NCBI GenBank assembly: GCA_963854835.1
Contig: OY978526.1
Location: forward strand, 26,649,073-26,713,072
Length of the DNA: 64,000 bases
Reading direction: 5' to 3'
Source of the DNA: Megamerina dolium
Taxonomy: Eukaryota; Arthropoda; Insecta; Diptera; Megamerinidae
Below the pieces are notes generated by a model. The model was given only the letters and a program-made list of their open reading frames with translations, ran no database searches and was not told where the DNA came from. Position 1 is the stretch's first letter, and the number at the start of each line of letters is the position of its first letter. The position numbers were made by a program, and so were the translations under genes. Below, in pieces: positions 10,798 to 21,975 of the stretch.

Positions 10798-11170
10798 ATT
10801 GCTCTAGAATTTTACCCCAACCCATTAAATAATGAACATGGAAAATAATATCTTTATAAAATTATTGTGGGTACAAAGCTTAAATTAAATTTGAAAATAT
10901 TTTTTTTTTATGTAAATACAAGTGGTTTTCCAAAAGAATAATGCTTCAAAAATTATAATCGTTATAAAATAAAAACAATTTTTTAAAGCCTTTCCTAATT
11001 AAAAGAACTAAAGTACCACATTTAAAAAAATACTGCAAATATTTGAATTGCATCATATTATCACGAAATATTTGCGTCAAAATGTATTAACTTTCCACCT
11101 AAAAAGTTGTTCAAATACTTTTTTTTTTTTTTTTGAGTTTTTGACAAGAAAAAATATATGATAGAAAAAA
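10798..11170. other. AT-rich noncoding stretch
   Basis: Poly-T and AT-rich sequence only; nothing supported. Confidence 0.5.
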
Positions 11171-11353
11171 TATATAAAAGGCACAATGTCACATTGCAAG
11201 CAATAGTCGATCATTACCAGCACTTAATACAACAAGTATCGTCCAAGTGGATTTCAAAAAACAGCAGAAAAAAAAATGAGGTTCTTGACAGTCCTCTGTA
11301 TTGAAGATGAAGGAAGAATTAATCGAAAAGAGAACTATTTTAGCGAAAGATGA
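11171..11353 (+). pseudogene. Possible decayed secreted-peptide gene
   Basis: TATATAAAAG at 11171-11180 is followed about 100 bases later by an ATG at 11276 in A-rich context (AAAAAATGAG). The 25-codon frame begins MRFLTVLC, like the start of a signal peptide, but then turns polar (IEDEGRINRKENYFSER) and stops at 11353. The layout matches the intact gene at 8124, so a deletion that removed most of the signal peptide and mature part is plausible. No AATAAA follows closely. The resemblance is mainly of layout, so this is tentative. Confidence 0.3.
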
Positions 11354-13361
11354 TGGCTAAAGAAAATAATTTAATTTGTTACAATATTTGTAAAAATATT
11401 TTTATGTATACTTGTTGCTAAACTCAAGGCTAAAAAAGTGCGTATAAATATTTAGAAACAAAAATAGAAAGAAAATGACAGAGCCAAATCTTGGTGATCT
11501 TCAAGCTAAACCGTCAATTATGGAAATATTTACAAATACAATACAAATACTAGGTGTGGCTTAGAGTAAAGAGGCAAGGATTACGTGGCAACAATACATG
11601 TAACTCTATGTATCCTCTTTCGTTTTCACTAAAATAACTTGTACAAAGGCTTGGTTTATAGAGTGTAAAAAGTTCAGGACGATAAAACGACCAGAAAAAT
11701 TTATTAAAATTGATCAAAATAAATATAAACACTAAAGAATAAATGATGAAATATAATATAATGGCGAAAAATATGTATATAATAGACCGGACTACATATA
11801 TATCCTGTTTCAAGCAAGAGTGATACAACTGTAAGTTGAATCAAATTCAGAGAAATATGGCATAATCATATGGAATGGTTTTTACTGTTTTGCTGTTGTC
11901 AGAATATTAGATTTCTTTATTACGCGCCGCTACATATTGCTGCAACATATCAGGAACAAGTATCACAAAGCAATGTGTTATTTTTCTTTGCTTGTGTGTG
12001 GCATTCAAAATAGTGCGTCATTTGACTTGACTTCAAACACTAATATAAAGCTGAAATATATGTAAAACGTAGTAAAAATATACAACGATTATAGGGCTAC
12101 GTACGGGTATCTATCAATGTATTACAAGGACATGCTATAATAGACAAACAACCAACCCCCATTCCATCACTTTCTTATATTCATTAATTTTTACATTAAC
12201 TACATACAAGTAACGTTATAAATATATACATACGAGTATAACAAGATCAAGGTATTTAATTGTAGAAAAAAAAAATTTGGATTCAAACCTGCGCAACATT
12301 TGTTGAATATCCTCAGCAACATCATAATCACCACGATTACAATTCTTGTATGCGTATATTTATTATTCAGTGATCATTTCGTAAAAATGCCAACCATATC
12401 AACTGCGTAGTATCAATTTCGCATTTCACATTTTATATAATAACATTTATACGCATACGCAGTTGATATAATTTGCGCAATTTTAATTCAGAGAGAGAGA
12501 GAGAGAGCAAAGAAACTACTATTATGGAGATTGTGTAAAGGCTAATGTTATGCGTTTTTTAAGCGCTTACATATTAATTGCAAGTAATAACTAACAATAT
12601 CACTAATTTGCATGATTTTTGTTATTGATTGTGTACTAAATACAACTGAATTATTATAAACGGATCTGTAACAAGCACTATATTCCTTAGTGGAAATAAA
12701 GAATGGCACCAAACTAGAACAAAGCACTAAGAAGCACAAAGTTTTCCTTTCGCAAACATTTCGTAAGCATTTAGTTAGCATGCTTACAAAATGCTTTCAA
12801 ATTTCAATTATACATAAGCTTAACCCAAGCAATGTGCATTGTAGTAAACTTATAAAATTGCACATTGGAATCATATTGAGAAGACTGTATTAAAGCCATT
12901 CTAATTTGCATAAAACAACAGCAGCAGCGTTCGAGAAATGTCCACTTGGTTTGAAGCTGCAATTCAGTACTTGGTAATAGTTTTTAAAGGATTCAATTTG
13001 ATTTAATTATTATTCACGATATAGCTAAATCGAGAGAATAAAATGTGGTTTCCAATCTAAGGTTACCTTAATCTTATCCCATAAAAAAAAAGTGTGCGGA
13101 ATTAGATAATTGAAGGTGGTTATCGAAATTGTAAACTGAAACTAACAATTTTATGGTATAGGCAAGAAAATGTAAACACGATTCGAGAAGTGGGCGCGGA
13201 ATAACTAGAAACCCAGTTATGGTACAACGTCTCAATTTATTATATGAGAAGCTGAAATGATCAATTTCGTATTTTATGATCATCTAGTTGATTTGACCAA
13301 GTGGGCATGATACCTCTCCTCTTACGTTATATGATTAAAATGGAGAATACTGCTTAACATA
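11354..13361. other. AT-rich noncoding stretch with a GA microsatellite
   Basis: Contains (GA)n at 12490-12507. Open frames across 11550-11828 and 12548-12893 overlap on opposite strands and show no domain. Confidence 0.45.
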
Positions 13362-13837
13362 TTAGGTGTAGTAAAAGGAAATCCATTATTTTTTCATCAA
13401 ATTGAAGGTTTAATTTAAAGGTTCCAAACGGTTTTTTGTGCAATGTTTAGCTCCTGGGCAATAGAAACAGTGCTTATATGACGGTCAGACTCGATATCGA
13501 TATTTTCGACAATTACCAGAACGGAATTGACGAAACCAAAATTGCACGTAATTGGCTGTTACAGCATCAGGACCATAAACGCTATTCACATTTTCAGCCG
13601 TCTGGCTTGCGTTTTCGCCTTTATCGATGAAAAACTGTAAAATATGGTCCATCTTTGACGCGTGTTCAAACAATACTGTGTCAAATAATCACAAAACTGC
13701 CTGAAAAGTTTATTTAGTACGAAATCCTATCTTCCTAACGCCATCTAGCTTAACCCGATCGCACTTATACAACGCGAGATACAGATTACTAAAGCCATCT
13801 ATTGGAAAAGTAGTGGATTTTTCTTTACTACACCTAA
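13362..13837 (-). mobile_element. 476-bp mariner deletion derivative
   Basis: Inverted ends TTAGGTGTAGTAAAAGG (from 13362) and, on the other strand from 13837, TTAGGTGTAGTAAAGAAAAA, both flanked by TA (13360-13361, 13838-13839). The minus strand carries the beginning of a mariner transposase only; the catalytic domain is deleted. Confidence 0.9.
13440..13673 (-). pseudogene. Mariner transposase N-terminal fragment
   Basis: The minus-strand frame starting at 13673 reads MDHILQFFIDKGENASQTAE and NYVQFWFRQFRSGN, the first DNA-binding helices of a mariner transposase. In another frame it continues VENIDIESDRHISTVSIAQE and LNIAQKTVWN, the second helix-turn-helix. The linker normally between them is partly lost and the frame is shifted. 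Nothing of the DDE/D catalytic domain remains before the end of the element, so the copy is non-autonomous. Confidence 0.88.
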
Positions 13838-15760
13838 TATTTAGAAAATCATGTGGCACAACCTTGATATTAGTATTATAGCTCAGAATGAGGAAAAGTG
13901 GGCTTTGCAGCTCTCATATGACAAAAATGAAGAATATGAAAATTTTAATGAACCACAACGAAATTTGTAATGTAAACATAACAATCTATAGGAAAGAAGT
14001 GGGCCGAACAGGAAAAACGATAAAATATGTAATATCTAGAGATTCATATGGACTACAGCGTTGATAATTTAGCACAAAAAATAAAGTTATCGGTTTCTAA
14101 GCTTATGTGTGCATCCCATGCATTACGGATGTGAAATATAAACAGATACAATTTTAATAAAATGTTCGCTTTAAAAATTAAATTACAACTCAATTTAAAT
14201 CTTTATACATAGTACAAGAATATCCTACTGCTTCTACTATTCACAACTCAAGTGCATAACCATAACACAACAATAGAGAGATAGAGAGAGATATGTTAAA
14301 TAGTTTGTTCACCTTTGTTCACCTTAGAGAGACACCTTCTTTTTTTGGTGTATCGTATATTGTCACAATAGTGCCAACAATTACTAGGGAACAAGGGAAC
14401 GACGACGAAATAACAATAATAAAAATGCATAAAAATGAAATGTTGTTGCTTATTTGTTCTGTTTTACTGCCCTTTTTCTTATACGTATTGTATTTTAGTT
14501 TATTTATTTTTTCCTTTATTTTACTTTTTTTTTCCATTTTTTTAGCATCAACGTCCGAGAACAAAATGAGTTTGTAATAAAATGGCAATAAAAAACAAAA
14601 TGCAATTTTACAACAGAACAAAAATAGAAAAACCAAAAGGAGAAGAGTAACATATATATGCATAGTACACCACTGTGCGTGAGCAGAATATGATGGATGT
14701 GATGGATAGCTGACTGCATGAATGTATGAGTGAGTAAAAGAATGAATGAACGAATGAATGAATGGCTAAATTTTGTTACACAGCTATTGTCTATGTGAAG
14801 GTGGTAAAAAGGTAATTCGTCTATTTGATATTATTACTTTCAACACAACAACAACTACAAGAATATGTCAAAATTGTCTAATTTTCATACTAGAAAACAA
14901 AAGGAGTTTATATTATGTCACTCTTGGTAAAGGTGGTCAAAGGTAAAGGTGATGGTGGATTTGAAGAGACGACTGGTATTTGTTTCAACGTTCTTTACTA
15001 CTTCTTGTATTTGTATACATAAATTTCAAATGGTTAAAAATGGTACCTACACAATAATAAAGTTGTTCATTTACAACTACAACTGTCGTTTAAATGATGG
15101 ACCAACTACTGTTTGTAGATGGGAGCAGTGTTGTATCACTCATAGGGCAACATGCTTCATTTACGTATATAAACTATATATTTTTTTATAATATAAAAAG
15201 AAACAACTGCAAAATGTTTTTATTATGCGTACATTTATGCTGCAAATTGAGTAGTAAAAATCATAAAAAGATCTTTGATGACAGACAACGACGACGATGT
15301 GTGCAAATGACAGATGTTAGACAATACCATACCGTAGAGAGAGAGAGACCGAGAGAGATTGCAAGCAAAACTGGCAACACCTTTAAGCATAAAATTTACA
15401 AATGTACGTTACGTGTCCAAATCCTAGCATATTCACGAATATAAATGAAAATTTATGCACCTAAATTTATACTAGGTAAGAGTAGAGCAAAAAAAAAAAA
15501 TGAATGTATATTATATGGCAACACAACACAATGCAGTTGTATAAAACTCTCCATAAAAATGCACTCAAGCTGCATGGCATACGACGGACGTTGTATTCAT
15601 TGTGTTGTGACAAATTGTGAACTTTCCATTTGGAAGCTTTATGAAATGGTAATAACAATAATTTCATTATTCTTACCCACCCAACACTTGTGAGTGTTGG
15701 TACGAGCAAACATCGATGAATGAAGTGAGCATTTTTTTACGACAATCTTTAAATCAGTGT
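13838..15760. other. AT-rich noncoding stretch
   Basis: Includes GA-rich bits (14275-14291) and an imperfect GAAT repeat (14735-14762). No gene supported. Confidence 0.45.
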
Positions 15761-15763
15761 CTG

Positions 15764-15800
15764 GTACATACCTGTAAATAAAAGAGAATGAAAATATTAG
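15764..15800 (-). promoter_or_regulatory. Probable recursive (ratchet) splice site
   Basis: On the minus strand a CTAAT branch-like motif is followed by a pyrimidine-rich run ending TTTATTTACAG, immediately joined to GTATGTACC. The junction falls between 15772 and 15771. A 3' splice site abutting a 5' splice site with no exon between is the hallmark of recursive splicing in long fly introns. Orientation agrees with the exon at 62425-62521. Confidence 0.6.
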
Positions 15801-16399
15801 TCATTTCTTTAATAAATATAAAAATTTAATATATTTAAAAATTTCATTAAAAAAAAACGTTACTACCCTCGAAGTTAGTGCCACTAGTGAGCCGTACTAC
15901 AACAATAACTATTACGAGAATTGTAATAATTTTTCAGCAATTTAATGATTATTTCTCATTTAAAATTTTTGCTCTCAAAAATACCAATTTTTAATTATTT
16001 TCTATTTTTTTTATTTCTTTGCTAATAAATATAAATTTAAAATAATTCAAATTATTTTTCTAAGAAATAGTTAAAAATTGTAAAATACTTGTTTTAAGAA
16101 ATAAAAATTCTTAATTATTTTAATTTCTTTTTCTAAGAAATAAATATTGAAATAATTAAATTTTTTATTTTTGGAAAATTACGAAAGCATGTTTTATTTT
16201 TGTGTTGTTTGTTGTTGTTGTTTTTGAGTTTAGTTTATTCCCTAAACTGAAAGAGCCAATAATTTATTGAGTTTCAGTTTTCATTTGTAACACTTGTAAG
16301 GAAAGGAGGTCGATATGTTATTAATCAGAATTACTATCCAAGTCCACTTATTCAATTTTACATAGTCCCTCTGTCACAGTTCGTCTGTTCGCACGATAA
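15801..16399. other. Very AT-rich noncoding stretch
   Basis: Holds two TTCTAAGAA sites (16058-16066 and 16131-16139) that fit the TTCNNNGAA consensus of STAT factors; chance occurrence in such AT-rich DNA is possible. Confidence 0.4.
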
Positions 16400-17080
16400 C
16401 TGCCAGGAATATTAAGCAATTTTGCTGAAAATTGGTGCATGCCATTATTTTTACCCACGAATGCATAATACTCACAAATGGGCGAAATCGAATGAAAACC
16501 ATGCTCACCTTCCATACAAAAGTGTGCTGTGGAACGCAAATATTACACAGTTTGTGAGGAAAATATAAAGGTATGGCACTCAAAATCAGCATAAAAGCTT
16601 AAATTTAATAGACAATGGATATATTCTAAAATGGGCATAATCGGATGGAAACCACACCTACCTGTCATACAAAAGTATGTTTTTTTTCAGAATTTATGCA
16701 GAAAAATATAAAGTTATGGAGCTGAAAACTTGGTGTACAAGACTATTTTTAGTGGTAAACTAACGACTTGGAGTAGGAGCAAAATTGGATGAAAATCTCG
16801 CCTACCTCCCGTACAAAAGAATGGTTTCGTATGCATTTTTTTAAACTTTATGCACAAAAATAAAAAGTTATGTAGCTGAAACTCGGTGTACAAGTTTATA
16901 TTTACTAATAAACATATAGTGTTCAGTATGGGCAAAATCGGTCCAAAATTTCGCCAACCTTCCATACAAAAATGTGTTTTCGAATGTATGTTTTCACACT
17001 TTGGGCACGAATAAACAAAGATATCGTGCTAAAACCTGGCATTTAGAATTATTTTAATCAAATACGCCTTCATCCCATAT
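16400..17080 (-). repeat. Tandem array of ~150-bp monomers (family A, copy 2)
   Basis: Diverged monomers recur at about 16492, 16643, 16787 and 16939, with a weak fifth near 17071. Each holds a form of 'GGATGAAAACCACACCTACC' next to 'CATACAAAAGTATG'. The array is in the opposite orientation to copies at 2500 and 50380. Confidence 0.75.
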
Positions 17081-18204
17081 AAAAATAGTATTTTGTATTT
17101 TTCTTATAAGTAGAGTGGTACCTGAGCTTTAGAATTATCAAATTTCTTCGAGAAATCTTCTCAAATAGGTGCAAAACCACAAATAACTAAACACAATACA
17201 AATATAAATAGCAAAAAACCGTGAATTCAAATTAAATATATTACACATAACATCGCCAGACACTAATAAACATTAATACTACAAGGACTATTTTTTGTTT
17301 GTGTTGTATACTGCATGTGTTCATGTATATATATGAAGCATAAATACATACATGTGTATGTATGAAGAAAAATACAAATTGCCAAGTGCCACATGAGGCG
17401 ACATCCAAGAATGTAAGTATTATACAGAATAGGACGCAATGCAACATATCAACATACATGCATACAAGCAAAGGCAAGCCAACCAGCCAACCAGCCAGCC
17501 AACTAACAAATAAGCGAAAGTTTTTACTGCCAGTGGACCACACCATCATCAGCAGCAGTTTGTAGTAATTTTCTAGAATTTTTATATTATGCATTTTTGT
17601 TGTTGTTGTAGTTATTGCTATTGTTTTTATTTGTCTATTTTACAACTTAACGTAATTGAATTAGTTTTTATGTGTTCAAGTTGAAATCTTTTTATTTTAA
17701 TTTTTATTCTTGGGTATACCTACTAAATATTGTATTATATTTATTTCGTAAAAATTTCATTTTTATTGAAATATGTATTTTGTACAACTTTTACAATTAT
17801 TTCTTTGCATATTGCCATTAAAACAGCACATTTAATGTGAAAATTTAAGAAAAGGTTTACATAATTAATAATATTTTTAGTTATTTATTATATTGCAGTT
17901 GCATTTTACTTTTTTTTTTTGTCATTAATTAATTTAAGGTCCAATTAAAAGTTTTTAGTGCTTTTATGTCATCTTTATGAATTTACACGAAATAAACATG
18001 AGAATTTTTTATGGAAAATGTGCTTAAATCAGACTAACTATTTGTGATACCACAAAAAAAGATAAATTATGTGATAAAGAAAAAATAGATGCCCATTAAT
18101 ATGAATTTTTTTTATGAAATGCTTATACTTGCGGCATTGACTACCACACTTCAAATGCAACAAACAACCCACCCACAGATAATGAAAAAAATGTCGCCAT
18201 TATA
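17081..18204. other. AT-rich noncoding stretch
   Basis: Contains a CCAG/CCAA-rich patch at 17470-17505 and nothing supported as a gene. Confidence 0.45.
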
Positions 18205-18244
<40 letters not shown>

Positions 18245-18246
18245 AG
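18205..18246. repeat. (GT)n microsatellite
   Basis: About 16 GT units; a second GT tract lies at 18871-18893. Confidence 0.95.
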
Positions 18247-18402
18247 AGTGAAACATACATATATAACTACAAAAATACCCGACGGTCAACTGAAGAATTC
18301 CGTGACCAAAAATTCATTGTGATGCACATTGCATTAGGTGCTAAGCGAACAGGAAAAAATGTGATTAAGTTATGCTATTTAAATTACCATGCCTGAATTT
18401 TC

Positions 18403-18506
18403 TGCATTACCCGGTAATCGAACAGGTAAGCAATATACATGAGTTAGGAAATTAAAGTTATAATATATGAATTACTGACTTTATTAGCTGATAAGCAATG
18501 TAAATA
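18403..18506 (+). repeat. Single diverged unit of the 31862 repeat family
   Basis: 'CATTACCCGGTAATCGAACA' followed by GGTAAGCAAT matches the conserved middle of the 192-bp units at 31862-32525 (CATTACCTAGTAATCGAAGA followed by GGTAAACAAT) with a few differences. 'TAAGCAATGTAAATA' recurs at 18492. It suggests the family is dispersed, not only local. Confidence 0.35.
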
Positions 18507-20098
18507 AAGCGATATAAGCTACAATGCAAGAAGCTTAAAATTTGGCAAATATATTTCACAGCAAAGTTTGATTACTTCTTCACCTACACAACTAGAAATT
18601 TTCGCACGGAGATAATAGTAGACTGCAGCAATAGACCATATCAACAATACAAGGTGTAATATAACTTTCAATTTTTTTCTTATATTCCAATTATATTCTC
18701 GAGACAAGGTGAATATGAAACAAACACATAGTCACACACCCACATATACGAAAAAAGGGAAAGCGAAATAATGGTCTATCCTGTAGTAGACATAGAAATA
18801 AATGCACAGCAATGATGCAACAACAACAATGTAATAAACACATAAGTAAATGTTGCCCTCATAGTAATATTTGTGTGTGTGTGTGTGTGTGTGAAACATA
18901 ATACAAATGAGATTCCAGTAAAGCTTTAACGTTAATGCGATTTGTAAGCGCACTGTATACAAAGGACCGTCGCGCACCACATATAGGGAATAGATGAAAA
19001 TGAAAGCATTAAAGGACGTATAACAATAAGGACGACCACCATGATGACGACGACGACGACAACGACGAGGTATAACAATAAAATGAAAATACAAACATAA
19101 CGACCACCAACATATTACTTGGCGCATTTGCTATTTTATGAAGAGCAAATAAAATACATGTACTAAAAATTGCACAAACCTATACATAGTGGTAGTAGTG
19201 AAGGAATAGAGTAGACTAGTGGTGGAAAAAAAAAGTATACGAAAAAAAAAATAACGAAAAGTATTAGGAAAATGATAGGGAATATATAAGCGCTATTTGG
19301 CTCCTCTTGCAAACTCAATTTGGCAAGAATTTTTAGTAAGAAAAAAAAGAAAGAAAAAAATGAGAGTACAAAAAAACAAAAACGCAGACAAAAAAACAAA
19401 ATAAAAATAAAATTCACTCAGACATAAATCGGAAACATGTAGATACTTCCTCTTTACTTCATATCCTTTTCCCTTAGTTACTGCACACGACTGCATACAT
19501 TGTAGTTACGCCTTTCACTACTTTTACACTAGCGTTTATTGTAAAAAAAAAAAAAAATGAACACAATATTAAAGAAAGAAGGAAATAAAAATATCAAGGA
19601 TTCATGTTCATACATTTCGTCTTTTTGTCTACATACTTCCATAGCCAGACAAGTCAAACAATCTCACGCATTAATATACACACATACGTACATATACATA
19701 AGGTATACCATGACATGTGCACAAATATGCACATGTTCACACACTCGCAAAGTATTTATGCTTATATTGTTGTGCATATATGAATTATTTTTTCTTTTTT
19801 TTTTTTGTACATACATTCCATTTAAACAAATAAATAATGCAATGAACAAGTGCCAAAGTATTTCCTGAAATTGTAACCGGAAGGATATGTACGTATGTGT
19901 GTTGTACGAAAAAACTAATGCTGGCAAGCGTGCAAAAATGACAAGCAGCTGTCGTCAACAAAATATTCCTGTTGTAGGAATACTCATAAAAAGAAGAAAA
20001 ATGTTGTTAATAACAACTACTAAAATTAATTAACTCTTTATTTTATAATGAATTTTTCAAACAATTTCTTCAGTAACAATTTTCTAGCATATTTTTAG
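18507..20098. other. AT-rich noncoding stretch
   Basis: GT tract at 18871-18893, a CGA-rich patch at 19045-19070 and poly-A runs. No gene supported. Confidence 0.45.
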
Positions 20099-20473
20099 GC
20101 GCATGAAACAAATACCTATATACTTAATATTCGGACATAAGTTAGATTTCAGTTACAACTTCAAACATAAAACTACTACGATACAATTCAATGCTTAGCC
20201 CCAAGATCCAGAGGCTCAATTTTCAGATATATATAAAATTTCTGAATAACACTTTAAAAAGAGTTCAATGAAATGTCAGCACGATTTTAGGCGCATGAAG
20301 TAAATACCTATATATCTAATCTTCCCACATGAAATAGATTTCAGTTACAACTTCAAACATAAAACTACTACGATACAATTCAATGCATAGGCCCCAAGAC
20401 CCAGGGTCTCAGTTCCCATAAAAAAATAAAATTTCTGAATAAAACTTTTAAAAGAGTTCAATGAAATGTCGGG
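20099..20473. repeat. Direct tandem duplication, 192-bp period
   Basis: Unit one (20099-20290) and unit two (20291-20473) both start GCGCATGAA and share 'TTTCAGTTACAACTTCAAAC' and 'GAGTTCAATGAAATGTC'. The two copies have diverged by scattered substitutions and small indels. Unknown origin; no open frame is conserved. Confidence 0.9.
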
Positions 20474-21562
20474 TTATATAATATTTATAGACTCTATTAG
20501 GATGTAAGGGTTATGGATATTACCCTCCTGTACAGGCTGCAGAATCGACACCTATAAACTCTATACTTTTGCCATACAACCGGTTCGACATCTTGGCATT
20601 TTTTCTATCGAAGAATGGTGATTGGATTTCAATAAAATATTTCCAAAATTTCTTACTCTTGTTTTTGTTTAGTTTGTGGTTTGTGGTAGATAAAACCAAA
20701 GGTGGTCATTTTCTCCTAATTTTTATGTTTTTCGTACTTTAAGTTCGGATTTTGAAACACTTCGAAAAGCTAATTTGCTGTTTTTTGTAGTTTTGTAAAT
20801 AGATTGTACTCGGAAGATTATTGCTCCATTAAAATCATAAACTCATACAGAAACTTTAGAGATGTTTAGGAAAAAAGGCAGTTGGCTTCACATCTGATAA
20901 TTCCTCTAAGCCAAATATATTGTATTGCATTGGTCATAGTTGAAAAGTCAGAGATTCACACCGAGTTCGGAGTTGACCTTAGATTTAGAAAGATGTCAGT
21001 TTGATTTTTTTTTGTGTCGCTTTGCAGTTGTATGGTATGCTAATTGTAATTATTTTTTTACCAATAATAATTTTCGAAGGAATTTCCAAAATATTTCAAT
21101 AACATATTCAAAAAAACTATGTAAAACAGGGTTGATATAAAAAATACTTTCATTACTTTACTACTTTTTTACAACTCAAATGGTAAAAAGCTACGTTTTG
21201 TAATAACAATGCGTTTATTTTTGTAACTGCAACGATGCCTTTGATTCAATTTCCATATAAACTTAGAAAAAAAAAGCATTTCTAAAGCAGGGTTGGTATT
21301 CAAAACATGTTCAATAATTTGCAACTTTTGACCACAAAAATAGTTAAAAATACAAATGTTTCGAAAAATACTACATTTTTACAATTTTAGTTGTATTTCC
21401 CATTAAAGTTTTATTGAAAGTTTTAAAATTTTGAATAGGGAGAGGGAGATTTATGGGAGACAGCGCCATGGCAAAAAATAAGTTCGTAGATTTTAAATAA
21501 TAAAATATCTTTTGTTTCAACAGCTTCAAAAAATTGTATGGTGGTACGAAATCAGTTAAAGC
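20474..21562. other. AT-rich noncoding stretch
   Basis: Nothing assignable; a slightly richer patch at 20515-20600 shows no open frame. Confidence 0.45.
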
Positions 21563-21975
21563 AAGACATTAAAAGTGGGTGCCGTAGCTCAGTAGTTAGT
21601 GCGTTGACCTTCTGATCTGTAGATCCTGGGACCAATAATCCCCGGCTAGAGTATAACAAAAATTTCATATCGAGAAGATTTTCTTTCGAACGGTACCTAC
21701 CTGCCTACAAGAATTGGCAATTTTTCCGACAGTAACAATTTGCCATAAATGGTTCTTAAAAAGAGCTCTGTGACAAAACTAAGTTAAAGTGATGTCAGAA
21801 GGGTTCTGCCGTTCGGAACCGGCTAATATAAGTAGGTCCCATCTAATGCTGTCCAAATTTAACACGCACAACAGTATTGGAAGAGAAGCTCGGTGGTAAC
21901 ACAATGGGCCTTTCTGGCCTAAATGTGTCCTCTCAGACAGAGGGCAGCCACATAACCTAACCTAAGACATTAAAA
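21563..21975 (+). mobile_element. Full-length SINE with 12-bp target duplication
   Basis: The element (21575-21963, about 389 bp) opens GTGGGTGCCGTAGCTCAGTA and ends CATAACCTAACCT. It is flanked by perfect AAGACATTAAAA repeats at 21563-21574 and 21964-21975. This shows that insertion was by target-primed reverse transcription and fixes both ends of the family. The B-box region reads CCTGGGACCAATAATCC, slightly decayed. Confidence 0.95.
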
